Source of the DNA: Roseiconus nitratireducens
GTDB lineage: Bacteria; Planctomycetota; Planctomycetia; Pirellulales; Pirellulaceae
NCBI RefSeq assembly: GCF_008629675.1
Contig: NZ_VWOX01000011.1
Span: 248,001-312,000 of the forward strand
DNA length: 64,000 bases
Direction: 5' to 3'
This document shows positions 1 through 9,004 of this stretch, piece after piece. How positions within the stretch are numbered: the first letter of the stretch is position 1; every line of letters starts with the position of its first letter. Below the pieces are notes generated by a model. The model was not told the origin of the DNA and did not search any database. It worked only from the letters and a program-made list of their open reading frames with translations. Position numbers and translations under genes: made by a program.

Positions 1-459
1 GTCTCCAACGGTGGATGGGACATGCACGGGAACCTGATCTCCGGACAGGAGACGAAGTTGCCGACGATCAGCCGCGCCTTGAAATCGTTCTACGATGCCA
101 CCGTGGAGCTGGGCGTTCAGAACGACGTCGTGCTGTTCACCGCCTCGGACTTTGCTCGCACACTGAGCACCAACGGTCAGGGCAGCGACCACGCCTGGGG
201 TGGCAATCAGATCATCCTGGGCGGCGGCGTCGATGGCGGGAAGATCTACGGCGAATTCCCGGATGCGTTGACGGCCAACCATCCGTTGAATCTCGGTCGG
301 GGACGGCTGATCCCAACAACGGCGGTCGACGAACTGGCCGCTGAATTGGCGCTGTGGTTCGGAGTTTCAAACGGCCAGGACCTGGAAACCGTGTTGCCGA
401 ACATTCGTCGCTTTTACGGCAGCGGCGGCAGCGGAACGCCGCTGGGCATCCTGGGATAG
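1..459 (+). CDS. DUF1501 domain protein, C-terminal fragment (5' end outside window)
   Basis: The reading frame is open from base 1 and ends at a TAG stop, so only about the last 152 residues are present. The fragment starts VSNGGWDMHGN and has GSDHAWGG about 50 residues later. Both are typical of the C-terminal half of DUF1501 proteins, an alkaline-phosphatase-superfamily group usually carrying a Tat signal. The C-terminus is Gly/Ser-rich. Planctomycetes carry many DUF1501 genes, normally beside DUF1549/DUF1553 or cytochrome-like partners; a second copy is in this window at 20004. The substrate is not known. Family assignment is firm and function is open. Confidence 0.85.
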   Translation, partial: VSNGGWDMHGNLISGQETKLPTISRALKSFYDATVELGVQNDVVLFTASDFARTLSTNGQGSDHAWGGNQIILGGGVDGGKIYGEFPDALTANHPLNLGRGRLIPTTAVDELAAELALWFGVSNGQDLETVLPNIRRFYGSGGSGTPLGILG

Positions 460-648
460 CTCGGCACCTGGAGCGCGGAGTGTCGTGACATCGGCAGACG
501 GCCGTCGTCGTTTCGCAGGCTGCGAACGCCGAAACCATTGCGACTGCACCCTTGGATGCCGGGTCGGGGGCGATACACTTGTGACCGACCGGGCGGCAAT
601 CGCTCGATCAGGCACCTCCCGATCCTTGCTCCGAACCCGTGGTGCGCG

Positions 649-828
649 GTGGGCTACGACGACGACGATGATGATGACTTCGACTACGAGGATTTTGTCG
701 AGCGAGAATTCGGTCGTCCACGTCGCAGCAAGGATGTCCCGGGACACTGGCAGGTCGTCGCGATGCTGCTGCTGGTCGCCTTCGTGTTCACACTCTGGGC
801 TTCGATGGGATTTTGGACACCGTTTTAG
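649..828 (+). CDS. Small Asp-rich single-pass membrane protein
   Basis: A 59-residue protein if the GTG at 649 is used. The frame is open further upstream, but the upstream part looks non-coding (Arg/Pro/Cys-rich). It starts with a run of seven Asp (GYDDDDDDDFDYEDF), then a basic stretch (GRPRRSKD), then one hydrophobic segment at about residues 36-54 (VVAMLLLVAFVFTLWASMG). The acidic N-terminus followed by positive charges just before the membrane segment suggests an Nin single-pass topology. The biotin ligase gene follows closely. I do not recognise a family. Confidence 0.6.
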   Translation: MGYDDDDDDDFDYEDFVEREFGRPRRSKDVPGHWQVVAMLLLVAFVFTLWASMGFWTPF

Positions 829-866
829 AATGCATCGGATCGGTTTGCCCGGCGACGCGTTCGGTC

Positions 867-1664
867 GTGCGCCAGTCGATTGACACGGGTCTGATCGGTT
901 CGGCACGGTATTCGGACCAGACAGAATCGACCAACCGTGATGCGATTGCCGAATTGCAACACCCACTCTCGCCACCGATCCTGCCGCGGCTTCATCTGAC
1001 GGATCATCAAACGGCCGGTCGGGGTCGTTTGGGCAACCGCTGGCAAAGTGCACCGATGGCCCTGACCCTGACGCTGACCACGAAGGTCGATCCGGCGAAT
1101 CCCGCCAGCGGGATCCTGTCCCTGGCTGTCGGTGTCGCCGTCGCGCGGGCCATCGAATTCGTGTGTGCCCCGTGCCGCATCGCACTGAAATGGCCCAATG
1201 ACCTGTGCAGCGGCTGGCTGGTCGATCCGGCGGGCCGGGAGCGACACTTTCAAAAACTGGGCGGCATCTTGATTGAGAGCACCGCCCCACGCCGCGACGT
1301 GGCGGTGATCGGAATCGGTTTGAATTTGGAACACGTGCCGAGTCTTCGCGACGGCTCCGCGACACCCCCGGGGTCGCTGTCGGGGCTGACCGGACGCCCG
1401 GTTCATCGTCCCGAACTTCTGGCGGCCGTGCTGGAGTCGCTGTCACAAGCCGTCGAGGAGCTGTTCGACGATCCGGGGCCGCTGATGACGGAATACCGAT
1501 CACGATGTTTGCTGATCGGTTCGACGGTCACGCTTCGCCAGAACGCCACGGTGGTGCAAGGACGATGCACCGGAATCAGCGACGACGGTGCGTTGGAGAT
1601 TCTTTGTGACGGACGGCGGAGAACCTTTCGCAGCGGTGAAGTCAGCCAGGTCCGGCCCGGCTGA
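867..1664 (+). CDS. birA: Biotin--[acetyl-CoA-carboxylase] ligase
   Basis: Attaches biotin via biotinyl-5'-AMP to the carrier protein of biotin-dependent carboxylases in the cytoplasm. Visible motifs are the biotinyl-AMP loop GRGRLGNRW (about residues 51-59), KWPND (108-112), GGILIE and GIGLN, followed by a small C-terminal domain. There is no N-terminal helix-turn-helix, so this is a monofunctional ligase and not a repressor. The GTG at 867 puts the conserved STN motif about 22 residues in. A TTG at 813 in the same frame would give 283 residues and overlap the preceding small gene by 16 bases. The family is certain; only the start is uncertain. Confidence 0.93.
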   Translation: MRQSIDTGLIGSARYSDQTESTNRDAIAELQHPLSPPILPRLHLTDHQTAGRGRLGNRWQSAPMALTLTLTTKVDPANPASGILSLAVGVAVARAIEFVCAPCRIALKWPNDLCSGWLVDPAGRERHFQKLGGILIESTAPRRDVAVIGIGLNLEHVPSLRDGSATPPGSLSGLTGRPVHRPELLAAVLESLSQAVEELFDDPGPLMTEYRSRCLLIGSTVTLRQNATVVQGRCTGISDDGALEILCDGRRRTFRSGEVSQVRPG

Positions 1665-1729
1665 GCCCAGATGCCGGCAACCGCTCGATCACGGATCGAC
1701 CCTTGCGCGGCTCAACCCTGGCACGCGGG

Positions 1730-2515
1730 TCAGCTCTGGCAACTTGGACACCAATACAGTTTGCGCGATGCCACCTCGATCGTCTCAATGGGATGCCCGC
1801 AGACGGGACAGTTCGATTTCCCATACACACGGAATCGGTCGCGGCCCTCCAGGCTGGCCAGCGGAACACCGGCCTCTTTGGAACTGACCGTGATGATCTT
1901 TCCGTACCGCAGTCCGGTGCGCATCATCTTACCCAGAGCCTTCCACATCCGGTCGAATGCGGGCCGATCCAGCTGGTCGCCGGGCGTGCGGGGATCCCAC
2001 CGCAAGGCGAACAGCAGTTCGGCACGGAAGATGTTTCCCACACCGGCTACCACCGCTTGGTCCAATAGCAACGCCCCGATCGGTTTGTTGCTCTTTCGCA
2101 CGCGATTCCAAACCTTTGCCGGGCTGCCACCGGCCAAGGGGTCGGGGCCGAGCTTTTCAATCACCTCCGCCCGCGTGTCGGCGTCGATCACGCGGCAGGT
2201 CGTCGGACCGGTCAAGTCCAATGCCGTGTCGGCGCCCTGCCAGCGCATCCGGACCTGGCCGACGGCAGCCGGTGGCGGCACCGCGTGTTGGCGGAACTTG
2301 CCATAGCGTCCCAGATGGACGTGAATCAGGCGGCCGCCATCGAAGTGATAGAACAGGTGCTTGCCGACAGCCTCGCTGTGCGAGAACACCTTTCCGGATA
2401 CCTTCCGCGCGTCACCGCGAAACCGCCCCTGGGGACTGCTGACCTTGATCGGCTGCCCGGAAAACTGGCGGGTGTGTTCGCGGGCCAGAAAATGGGTCTT
2501 GTGTCCTTCAGGCAT
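1730..2515 (-). CDS. nei: Fpg/Nei-family DNA glycosylase (endonuclease VIII-like)
   Basis: Base-excision repair enzyme that removes oxidised bases and cuts the strand by beta/delta-elimination. The start at 2515 is fixed by biology: the family needs Pro2 and Glu3 at the mature N-terminus, and the protein begins MPEGHKTHF. The Lys in VGKHLFYHF matches the catalytic Lys of Nei. GNIFRAELLF is the helix-two-turn-helix signature (usually GNIYRAE). The C-terminus is a C-x2-C...C-x2-C zinc finger (Cys236, 239, 256, 259). The 261-residue length is normal. The MPEGH start and overall pattern favour Nei over MutM, though substrate range cannot be read from sequence. Confidence 0.93.
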   Translation of the reverse strand: MPEGHKTHFLAREHTRQFSGQPIKVSSPQGRFRGDARKVSGKVFSHSEAVGKHLFYHFDGGRLIHVHLGRYGKFRQHAVPPPAAVGQVRMRWQGADTALDLTGPTTCRVIDADTRAEVIEKLGPDPLAGGSPAKVWNRVRKSNKPIGALLLDQAVVAGVGNIFRAELLFALRWDPRTPGDQLDRPAFDRMWKALGKMMRTGLRYGKIITVSSKEAGVPLASLEGRDRFRVYGKSNCPVCGHPIETIEVASRKLYWCPSCQS

Positions 2516-2660
2516 CCGAGGCGTCACGTGACGGGCGATCGAGGCAGTCTGCTGCGCGGCGAGGCCACGCAGACGGTGACATCGCACGGCCCGTCGAACG
2601 GACGGCAGCCACCGCGGATCCGACCCGGCGAAGGACCCTTGCAAGCAGCTTAGGACACCG

Positions 2661-3617
2661 TCAATCCTGCGCGAACGCTTGATACCGTTCGGCGATCTTG
2701 GCCGATTCGACATCGCCCGGATGGAACAAGAAACGGTACCGGAAGGTCAGCGTTTCACCGTCTTTGAGCGTCATGTCACCGGTGCCATCGGGCTTGCCTT
2801 CGAAGTGGTTGACGCCGAAGGGATTGGCCGCGATCAGTCCGTAATCGCGGGCGTGCCACCAAGTCGGGTGACGAGGGTTGTCCGGATGATCGAAGATCGC
2901 GACTCCGGTCACCTGGCCGTCGATTTCACCCCAGTAATCGACCCACGCGGCGCGTTTCCCCCACATCTCCTTGTCACGAACGCCCTCGCTGTTGACGCTG
3001 TGCCCGACCGCCGTGTGGTTGCCTTTCTTTGGCGCGCTGCTGAGCCGCAACAGCGGATTCGTGCGGATCGCCATCGTGCCTTCTTTGGTGTCGCCGATGG
3101 TCACTTCGCCGGCCGAGGCGATCCACGTCACGGCGTAATCGATGTACCGTGCCGAATCGTCCGTTCCGAACGAGAGCGTGCGTCGATCGCTGCAAATGAC
3201 TTCGCCTTTGGCGTCCACCCAATCGTTGGTCGCCACGATCGTGTCGCCGTCAATCTTGAGTGACGTTTGCACCTGGGTTCCCACGTCGGGCGAGGCTTCG
3301 CCTTCGCCGTTTTCCATCCAGAACCGAACATGGTTGACCTCGTCGTGGGTGTACCAGATCGACTTGTGGTGCGGATGGTCGGTGGCCTCGTTGTCGACAC
3401 CTTTGACCATCGGATAGTTCCGTGTCATCGGTTTTTGACCGGGCCCGTACACCGGATACAGGATCGGTTTGGCGTATCCCGTATAGCGGTATTCGGTAAA
3501 TGGCTGTCCGTCGATCGTGACGACGGCCTTTGAGCCATCATCTTGGATTTGAACGTCCGCGGCGGTCACGACCAGCGGAGTCGAAAGCAGCGCGGCGAGG
3601 CAGATTCGAAAAAACAT
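2661..3617 (-). CDS. Secreted PmoA-like protein (DUF6807)
   Basis: A 318-residue protein with a clear signal peptide (MFFRICLAALLSTPLVVTAA) that fixes the start at 3617 rather than further upstream. The body resembles the PmoA/DUF6807 family, recognisable from DHPHHKSIWYTHDEVN, the WVDYWGEIDGQVTG segment and the Asn-His pair in NPFGVNHFEG. This family is abundant in planctomycetes and is often linked to glycan breakdown loci, but no catalytic activity is established. Expected location is periplasmic or extracytoplasmic. The neighbours (nei, RNase G) give no functional hint. Confidence 0.85.
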   Translation of the reverse strand: MFFRICLAALLSTPLVVTAADVQIQDDGSKAVVTIDGQPFTEYRYTGYAKPILYPVYGPGQKPMTRNYPMVKGVDNEATDHPHHKSIWYTHDEVNHVRFWMENGEGEASPDVGTQVQTSLKIDGDTIVATNDWVDAKGEVICSDRRTLSFGTDDSARYIDYAVTWIASAGEVTIGDTKEGTMAIRTNPLLRLSSAPKKGNHTAVGHSVNSEGVRDKEMWGKRAAWVDYWGEIDGQVTGVAIFDHPDNPRHPTWWHARDYGLIAANPFGVNHFEGKPDGTGDMTLKDGETLTFRYRFLFHPGDVESAKIAERYQAFAQD

Positions 3618-3862
3618 GGGTATGGCTGTGATGGAGGTTGCGAAGGGGACTTCGTCCGCCGCGACACGCTGCGCCAGGTCGGATGCAAAGGGCCCGACGG
3701 CCTTCGTCAACGCGATGGCAGGTGCAGCAACGGTGCCCCCAGTCTATTCGAAGCGCCGCGACGCGGGGGTCGACGCTTTGCGGCGGATGATTTTGGGTCG
3801 CCGTTTCCGTCGGCTGGCGCCGACGGCAGGAGGCTGTCGTCGCCTTGCGACTCGTGTTCGAT

Positions 3863-5467
3863 TTACGAATCGATTTCCACGCGTTCTCCCTGCCCGTCGC
3901 GGCAGTCCATTTCCAGGTGTTCCGGATACAGCCCTTCGCTGCCCAGGATTTGGACGGTCATCTTTCCGGCGTCTTCCATCTCCATCACGCTGCGCCGTTT
4001 CTGGTTGTTCAGGTGCGCGGCGACGGCATCGTTGACGCGAACGGTGACGCGTTGGATGTGCTCGTTCTTAACGGCCAGGGCCAACATTCGCACGACTTCG
4101 ATGGACATGCTCTCGGCGGTCTTGACCAACCCGCGGCCTTCGCAGCAGGGGCAATCCTGATAAATGCTTCGTTTCAGGCTCGGCCGGATCCGCTGACGCG
4201 TCATTTCGACCAGTCCGAACGGGCTGGTCCGCAGGATCTTGGTGCGGGCCCGGTCGGTTGCCATCGCATCACGCAGCGCCCGTTCGACTTTCCGGCGATG
4301 ACTTTCTTTGCGCATGTCGATGAAGTCATTGACGATCACGCCGCCCAAGTCGCGCAGTCGCAACTGCCTTGCGATCTCCTTGGCCGCGGCAAGGTTCAAC
4401 CGGAACGCATTTTCCTCGGCCGAATTGTCTCCGCGGAAGTTGCCGCTGTTGACGTCGATCGCGACCAACGCCTCGGTGGGATCGATCACGATCGAGCCGC
4501 CGTTGGGAAGTTTGACCTGGCGTTGGTGTATCTTGACGATTTCTTTTTCCAGGTCGTACTTGTGGAACAGGGGCACCGGGCCGTCGTACAGCTTCAGCCG
4601 TTCGACCACCCGCGGCATGACCATCTTCAAAAAGTCCCGCGCGTTTTCGTACGCATCCTTTCGGTCGATCAGGATCTGATCGATGTCGTCGTTGTAGATG
4701 TCACGAATCGTTTTGATGATCAGATCGCTTTCTTCGTAAAGCAATCCCGGTTGGCTGCCGGATTTGACGCGTCGCACGATCGTTTTCCACAACCGCGTCA
4801 GGTAGTCCATATCGCGTCCGAGTTCTTTCTCGCTGCGGCCGGCGCCGGCGGTGCGGACGATGAAGCCCAGCCCCTTGGGCGGATTGAGCGACAGCAGGCA
4901 GCGTCGGAGGCGTTTGCGATCGTCCTCGTCTTCGATCTTTCGGCTGACCCCGACCCGCTCCAGCGCGGGCATCAGTACCAGGTAGCGGCCCGGGATGGAG
5001 ATGTACGTGCTAAGGGTGGGGCCCTTGGTTCCGATGCCTTCCTTGATCACTTGAACGAGGACTTCGTCGCCCCGTTTGAAGATCTCCTGGATCGGCGGCT
5101 TGTTGCGAGGGCGTCCGCCTTTGAAAGCCCGTTTGGAGCCGCGACCGGATTCGCGGGCGCGTTTGGCGGCCGCCTCGGCCATCTCGTCGGACTCCCGCAT
5201 GATTTCTTCGGGGTCATAGCCGCCCTGGCGAAAGTATTGTGGTTCGACATCGCTGATGTGCAGGAAGCCGTTGCGGCCGACGCCAAAGTCAACGAAGGCG
5301 GCTTGGATGCTGGGCTCCAGGTTGACGATCTTTCCCCGATAAATATTCCCGGCGAACGCCTCGACGCTTTTTCGTTCGACGTACAACTCTTCCAGCTTTC
5401 CGTCTTCCAAAATTGCGATCCGGCTCTCTTCGGGCTGGAGCACATTCATCAACATTTCGCGTTTCAT
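3863..5467 (-). CDS. rng: Ribonuclease E/G family endoribonuclease
   Basis: Single-strand-specific endoribonuclease for rRNA/mRNA processing. N-terminal S1 domain: VDFGVGRNGFLHISDV at about 59-74. A basic insertion lies at about 100-125 (RESGRGSKRAFKGGRPRNK). The catalytic core has AIDVNSGNF (336-344) and GGVIVNDFIDM (375-385), with the metal-binding aspartates, and the zinc-link CPCCEGRG at about 439-446. At 534 residues it lacks the long RNase E C-terminal scaffold, so it is RNase G-sized. It overlaps the upstream DUF2344 gene by 4 bases (ATGA), indicating translational coupling. The reading on the opposite strand is a shadow. Confidence 0.96.
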   Translation of the reverse strand: MKREMLMNVLQPEESRIAILEDGKLEELYVERKSVEAFAGNIYRGKIVNLEPSIQAAFVDFGVGRNGFLHISDVEPQYFRQGGYDPEEIMRESDEMAEAAAKRARESGRGSKRAFKGGRPRNKPPIQEIFKRGDEVLVQVIKEGIGTKGPTLSTYISIPGRYLVLMPALERVGVSRKIEDEDDRKRLRRCLLSLNPPKGLGFIVRTAGAGRSEKELGRDMDYLTRLWKTIVRRVKSGSQPGLLYEESDLIIKTIRDIYNDDIDQILIDRKDAYENARDFLKMVMPRVVERLKLYDGPVPLFHKYDLEKEIVKIHQRQVKLPNGGSIVIDPTEALVAIDVNSGNFRGDNSAEENAFRLNLAAAKEIARQLRLRDLGGVIVNDFIDMRKESHRRKVERALRDAMATDRARTKILRTSPFGLVEMTRQRIRPSLKRSIYQDCPCCEGRGLVKTAESMSIEVVRMLALAVKNEHIQRVTVRVNDAVAAHLNNQKRRSVMEMEDAGKMTVQILGSEGLYPEHLEMDCRDGQGERVEIDS

Positions 5468-6258
5468 TCAGAGCACCTCTTGGGTGATTCGCCGTCGTGC
5501 GGCGGTTGGTTTGCAGTTGCTAAAAATTCGGTATCCGTGGCTTCGAACTCTCGTTTCAAAACCACTTCTGTTCGGGTGATGTGCGAACCGTGGGCGATCC
5601 AATCGGTGCATCCGATCAGATCCAGCACATCGGTCGGCTTGAGCGTGGCGCCGTCGCTGGCCGCGAGCGTCAATTCGATCGCGTCGGTGAATTCCAGCCG
5701 CAGAATCTGTTCGGCGATGTGGACCGTCAGCGGTTTGTTCTTGCGGGTCACCGTTGCGGTCGCCTGCCCCAGGAACTTGGTGATGGCGTCCCGCACCTGA
5801 CTCGGTTCGATCTCCGGGCCGCCCAGATCGGGGTCGGGCGTCGTGACGCGGTAGACCGTGTGGAGCAACTTGGCCTTGCCGGAGCCTTCGGGTAGCAGTT
5901 GCACGCTCTTGATCCTCAGCCCCGGCTGGTCATCGGCGGTCAACCGCCGCAACAACTCGCCGGCCGGCAGGCGTTCGGCCAAATCCAATTCGACCACTTC
6001 GTCGACGCCGCTGATCCCGAGCGCCAGCGCCGACGGGAACCCGATCCGCGGCTTGGGATGAAAGCCCTCGGTCATCGACAGCTTCAATTGGGCGCGGCGG
6101 ACCAACCGTTCCCACAAACGTGCCAGGTCGCGATGGCTGGTCCAACGCAACAAGCCGGTTTTGGCAAACCGGATCCGGTACCGCAATCGGAGCGCCGGCG
6201 CGGACAGGTCCGCCGGCGCGTCGGTCGCGGGATTCAGTTCAGTTTCGGATCCGGTCAT
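5464..6258 (-). CDS. DUF2344 / TIGR03936-family protein
   Basis: A 264-residue cytoplasmic protein starting with an Ala/Asp-rich leader, then LRYRIRFAKTGLLRWTSHRDLARLWERLVRR and MTEGFHPKPRIGFPSALALG, the hallmark of the DUF2344 family. In many bacteria this domain is fused to or adjacent to a B12-binding radical-SAM protein of the TIGR03960 type. No such partner is next to it here: ptsI lies upstream. Its four-base overlap with RNase G is a recurrent arrangement for this family and suggests a role in RNA processing or tRNA/rRNA modification. That role is inferred from neighbourhood only. Confidence 0.85.
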   Translation of the reverse strand: MTGSETELNPATDAPADLSAPALRLRYRIRFAKTGLLRWTSHRDLARLWERLVRRAQLKLSMTEGFHPKPRIGFPSALALGISGVDEVVELDLAERLPAGELLRRLTADDQPGLRIKSVQLLPEGSGKAKLLHTVYRVTTPDPDLGGPEIEPSQVRDAITKFLGQATATVTRKNKPLTVHIAEQILRLEFTDAIELTLAASDGATLKPTDVLDLIGCTDWIAHGSHITRTEVVLKREFEATDTEFLATANQPPHDGESPKRCSE

Positions 6259-6458
6259 GAAGTCGTGTCGAAAAACCCGTCAGACGGGCGTGGTGGGGAT
6301 GGAGAAGCGGCGGCGGGTGGGGGAGGTCAGGTTTTGGCTGTCAGCTGTACGGGCTCAGGTTCCGAGGTGGGTGTTTTGAAAGGATCGCTGGTGGGGCGTC
6401 ACAACGGAGGGACGCGTCCCGATTCGACGGGGGCAACCCTGTCGGTGGTGTTGGCAGG

Positions 6459-8204
6459 TCACGTCACAATCAACTCCGGCACGTATTCGCCCAAACGGTC
6501 CAGCAGGTACAGATCGACGTCCCGCGCCGCTTCCAGCTTCATCACCCGTTTGGCGATCTTTTCGCACTGGCCGATCGTCACCGAACGAATGGCTTTCTTG
6601 ACGCGCGTCAGGGACGACGGCGGAACGCTCAGGTGCCGCACCCCCATCCCCAACAGCAACAGCGCCCGAGCGGGATTGCTGCTCATCTCCCCGCAGATCG
6701 AGAGCGGGCAGTTGTACTGGGCGGCCACCTCGACGCACCGCGCGATCAGCCGCAGCACGGCCGGGTCGCTGGATTGGTACAGGTCGGCGACATATTCGTT
6801 GCTGCGATCGACGGCCAAGGTGTACTGGGCCAGGTCGTTGGTGCCGATCGACAAGAAGTCCACCTCTTCCATGAAGCGTTCCAACATCATCACCGCGGCC
6901 GGAACCTCAACCATCATGCCGACGGGAATGTCGCTGCGATGGGGTTCGCCGGACTCCTTCAAGTCTTCGGCCACGATGTTCAGCAGCATCCGCGCCTGAC
7001 GGTATTCGGCAATCGTGGTGATCAGGGGGAACATGACGCGGATGTCGCCGTGCACGGCGGCCCGCAGGATCGCCCGTAACTGGGGCCGGAAGAGGTCCAA
7101 GTTGCGCAGCGAAAGGCGGATGCTCCGCAGGCCCAAAAACGGATTGTGTTCGTTCTCGGCCAACGGACGGTGCCCCATCTTGTCGGCACCCAAGTCCAGC
7201 GTGCGAATCACCACCGGGCGGCCTTCCATTTCACGGACGACCTGGCTGTAAGCCTGGTAGTGATCTTCCTCGCTGGGCTCCTCGGCGCTGGACAGGTACA
7301 GGAACTCGGTGCGATACAGTCCGATTCCGTCGGCGCCACGTTCAATGCAGGTCGCCGTCTCGTGCGGGAACTCGATGTTCGCGCTCAACCGGATCGGCGT
7401 CCCGTCGATCGTCTCGGCGGGCAGGTGTCGCAATTCGCTCAAGCGGGCCGTCAAGGAACGTCGCTGCTTCAGACGTTCCTTGTAGCTGGCCAACATGTCC
7501 CGGTCCGGATCGATGATGACCCGGCCTCGATCGCCATCGACGATGATCCGCGAGTTGTCGCGAACCAGATCCAGGAAGCTGCCGATCCCGACGACGGCCG
7601 GCAGTTCCAAGCCTTTGGCCACGATCGCGGTGTGACCCCCGGGGCCGCCGGTTTCGGTGCAGAAACCGCGAACGAATTCCCGGTCCAAATTGGCCGTTTC
7701 GCTCGGGGTCAGCACGTGCGAGAGCACGATCACCGGCTCGCTCAAGTCCGAGAGCGGACTGTCGGACACGGCACCCAACGAGAGCAGCAATTGCTTTTCG
7801 ATGTCCAACACGTCTTCGGCGCGATCGGCCAGCAACGGATTGTCCAGCCGCCGCAGGGCATCGGCGTAGTTGTGCAGGACGCGGCTGACCGCGTAGGCGG
7901 CCGACTGGTGTTCTTCCCGAATCCGTCGCCGCAACTCGGCCTGCAACCGCGGATCGTGCAGCATCTGCAGCTGGGCGGCGAAGATGTCTCCGGTGTGCTC
8001 GCCGGCCACGGCCGAGGTTTCCATCCGGTTGGACTCCAACCGTCCCGAGACGTCATCGACCGCATCGCGCAGCCGAACGAACTCCTCTTCCACCTGATCG
8101 GCGGCGAGAAGGGAGCGCGGGATGCGGTAACCGGCGGCGTCCAGCACTAAGGCTGGGCCGATCGCAACCCCGGGTGATACGGGGATTCCTTGCAGTTCGA
8201 CCAT
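6459..8204 (-). CDS. ptsI: Phosphoenolpyruvate--protein phosphotransferase (Enzyme I)
   Basis: Takes phosphate from PEP and passes it to HPr, the first step of the PTS. The protein starts VELQGIPVSPGVAIGPA, as usual for Enzyme I. The phosphorylated His lies in GGPGGHTAIVAKG (about residue 191), with GLYRTEFLYL and ICGEMSSNP in the C-terminal PEP-binding barrel. The 581-residue length is normal. An in-frame ATG at 8225 would add seven residues; neither start has a strong ribosome binding site. The HPr gene is upstream on the same strand, separated by a gap of about 440 bases. No sugar permease (EIIB/EIIC) is in the window, so the role is probably regulatory. Confidence 0.96.
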   Translation of the reverse strand: MVELQGIPVSPGVAIGPALVLDAAGYRIPRSLLAADQVEEEFVRLRDAVDDVSGRLESNRMETSAVAGEHTGDIFAAQLQMLHDPRLQAELRRRIREEHQSAAYAVSRVLHNYADALRRLDNPLLADRAEDVLDIEKQLLLSLGAVSDSPLSDLSEPVIVLSHVLTPSETANLDREFVRGFCTETGGPGGHTAIVAKGLELPAVVGIGSFLDLVRDNSRIIVDGDRGRVIIDPDRDMLASYKERLKQRRSLTARLSELRHLPAETIDGTPIRLSANIEFPHETATCIERGADGIGLYRTEFLYLSSAEEPSEEDHYQAYSQVVREMEGRPVVIRTLDLGADKMGHRPLAENEHNPFLGLRSIRLSLRNLDLFRPQLRAILRAAVHGDIRVMFPLITTIAEYRQARMLLNIVAEDLKESGEPHRSDIPVGMMVEVPAAVMMLERFMEEVDFLSIGTNDLAQYTLAVDRSNEYVADLYQSSDPAVLRLIARCVEVAAQYNCPLSICGEMSSNPARALLLLGMGVRHLSVPPSSLTRVKKAIRSVTIGQCEKIAKRVMKLEAARDVDLYLLDRLGEYVPELIVT

Positions 8205-8647
8205 CGTGGTTCGATAGACCGGCATCCACCACGCAGCGGCTCTGCGAGTTCAGCATCGCGACGTGCCAAGACGCCGCGCTGACGAACGTCCGGCCCCGGA
8301 CCGCTGTCGCAAGGCGGCGACAAGGATAGGTGGGAGCGGCGACTCGTCACGTCAGTGCAATCGCAGAACGGCTCGGACAAAATGGACCGATCCATCGACG
8401 GAATGTTTGTTGTACGGATGAATGATTTTGGAAAAGTCGCCGGCGATCTCTCAGCGAGACGTCCAGCGATCGGGCTCCGATGGGAATCTGGAGCCACATT
8501 GATGGAGAGGGGATGTTTGGTTTGCGGGGCGTCCTTTCGGGGATCCCAAGGAGACGTCCCCACGGCGGCCGGTGCGACCGTTCAATGTCTTTCCGGTCAT
8601 TGCCTGTCCGGTCATTGCCTGCGCCCGGTTCCCGTGGAGAGATCCTG
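8205..8647. other. Gap between ptsI and ptsH; no gene seen
   Basis: About 440 bases separate the two PTS genes, which are usually adjacent. No reading frame here looks like a protein on either strand. The only local structure is a short tandem duplication at about 8591-8622, where the 15-base unit CCGGTCATTGCCTGT occurs twice with a shortened third start. The gap could hold a ptsI promoter or leader, but I see no clear promoter boxes. Confidence 0.4.
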
Positions 8648-8950
8648 TCATGCGGAAGTTTCCGAATCGCTTTTGCTGGGCTCTTCAAACCCGCGCAAGA
8701 AGAACTGTTCGATCGAATCGATCGCCCGTTCAGCATCGTCACCCTCGGCCGAAACCGACAATTCGGTGCCGTCGGCGGCACCGAGTGTCAGCAGCGACAG
8801 GATGCTCTTGCAGTCAACTTGTTCGCCCCCGCGCCCGATCAAGATCGTGGACTGGAACTGGTTGGCCATCCGCACAAGTAAATCGGCGGGTCGTGCGTGC
8901 AGCCCTTGCGAATTGCGAACAACAACGGTGCGACAGAGCGCTTTGGACAT
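8648..8950 (-). CDS. ptsH: HPr phosphocarrier protein
   Basis: Small phosphocarrier between Enzyme I and IIA proteins. The active-site His18 lies in NSQGLHARPAD. Ser49 in CKSILSLLTLGA aligns with the regulatory Ser46 of Gram-positive HPr, so serine phosphorylation is possible, but no HPr kinase gene is visible here. The 100-residue length includes a short acidic Ser-rich tail (EEPSKSDSETSA) beyond the usual end. It sits about 54 bases downstream of the IIA gene and is co-directional with hpf and ptsI. Confidence 0.95.
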   Translation of the reverse strand: MSKALCRTVVVRNSQGLHARPADLLVRMANQFQSTILIGRGGEQVDCKSILSLLTLGAADGTELSVSAEGDDAERAIDSIEQFFLRGFEEPSKSDSETSA

Positions 8951-9004
8951 TCAAGTAAGGCGAAGGGATCCGGGTGGGTGGACAGTTCAGATCGCGTCGG
9001 AGGC

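Noticed and set aside
367..1503. 378-residue minus-strand frame
   Set aside because: It is antisense to birA and the small membrane protein and has Arg/Pro/Ser-biased low complexity.
3845..5800. Long 651-residue plus-strand frame
   Set aside because: It lies antisense to RNase E/G and DUF2344 genes with unmistakable motifs; GC-rich codon bias produces such long shadows.
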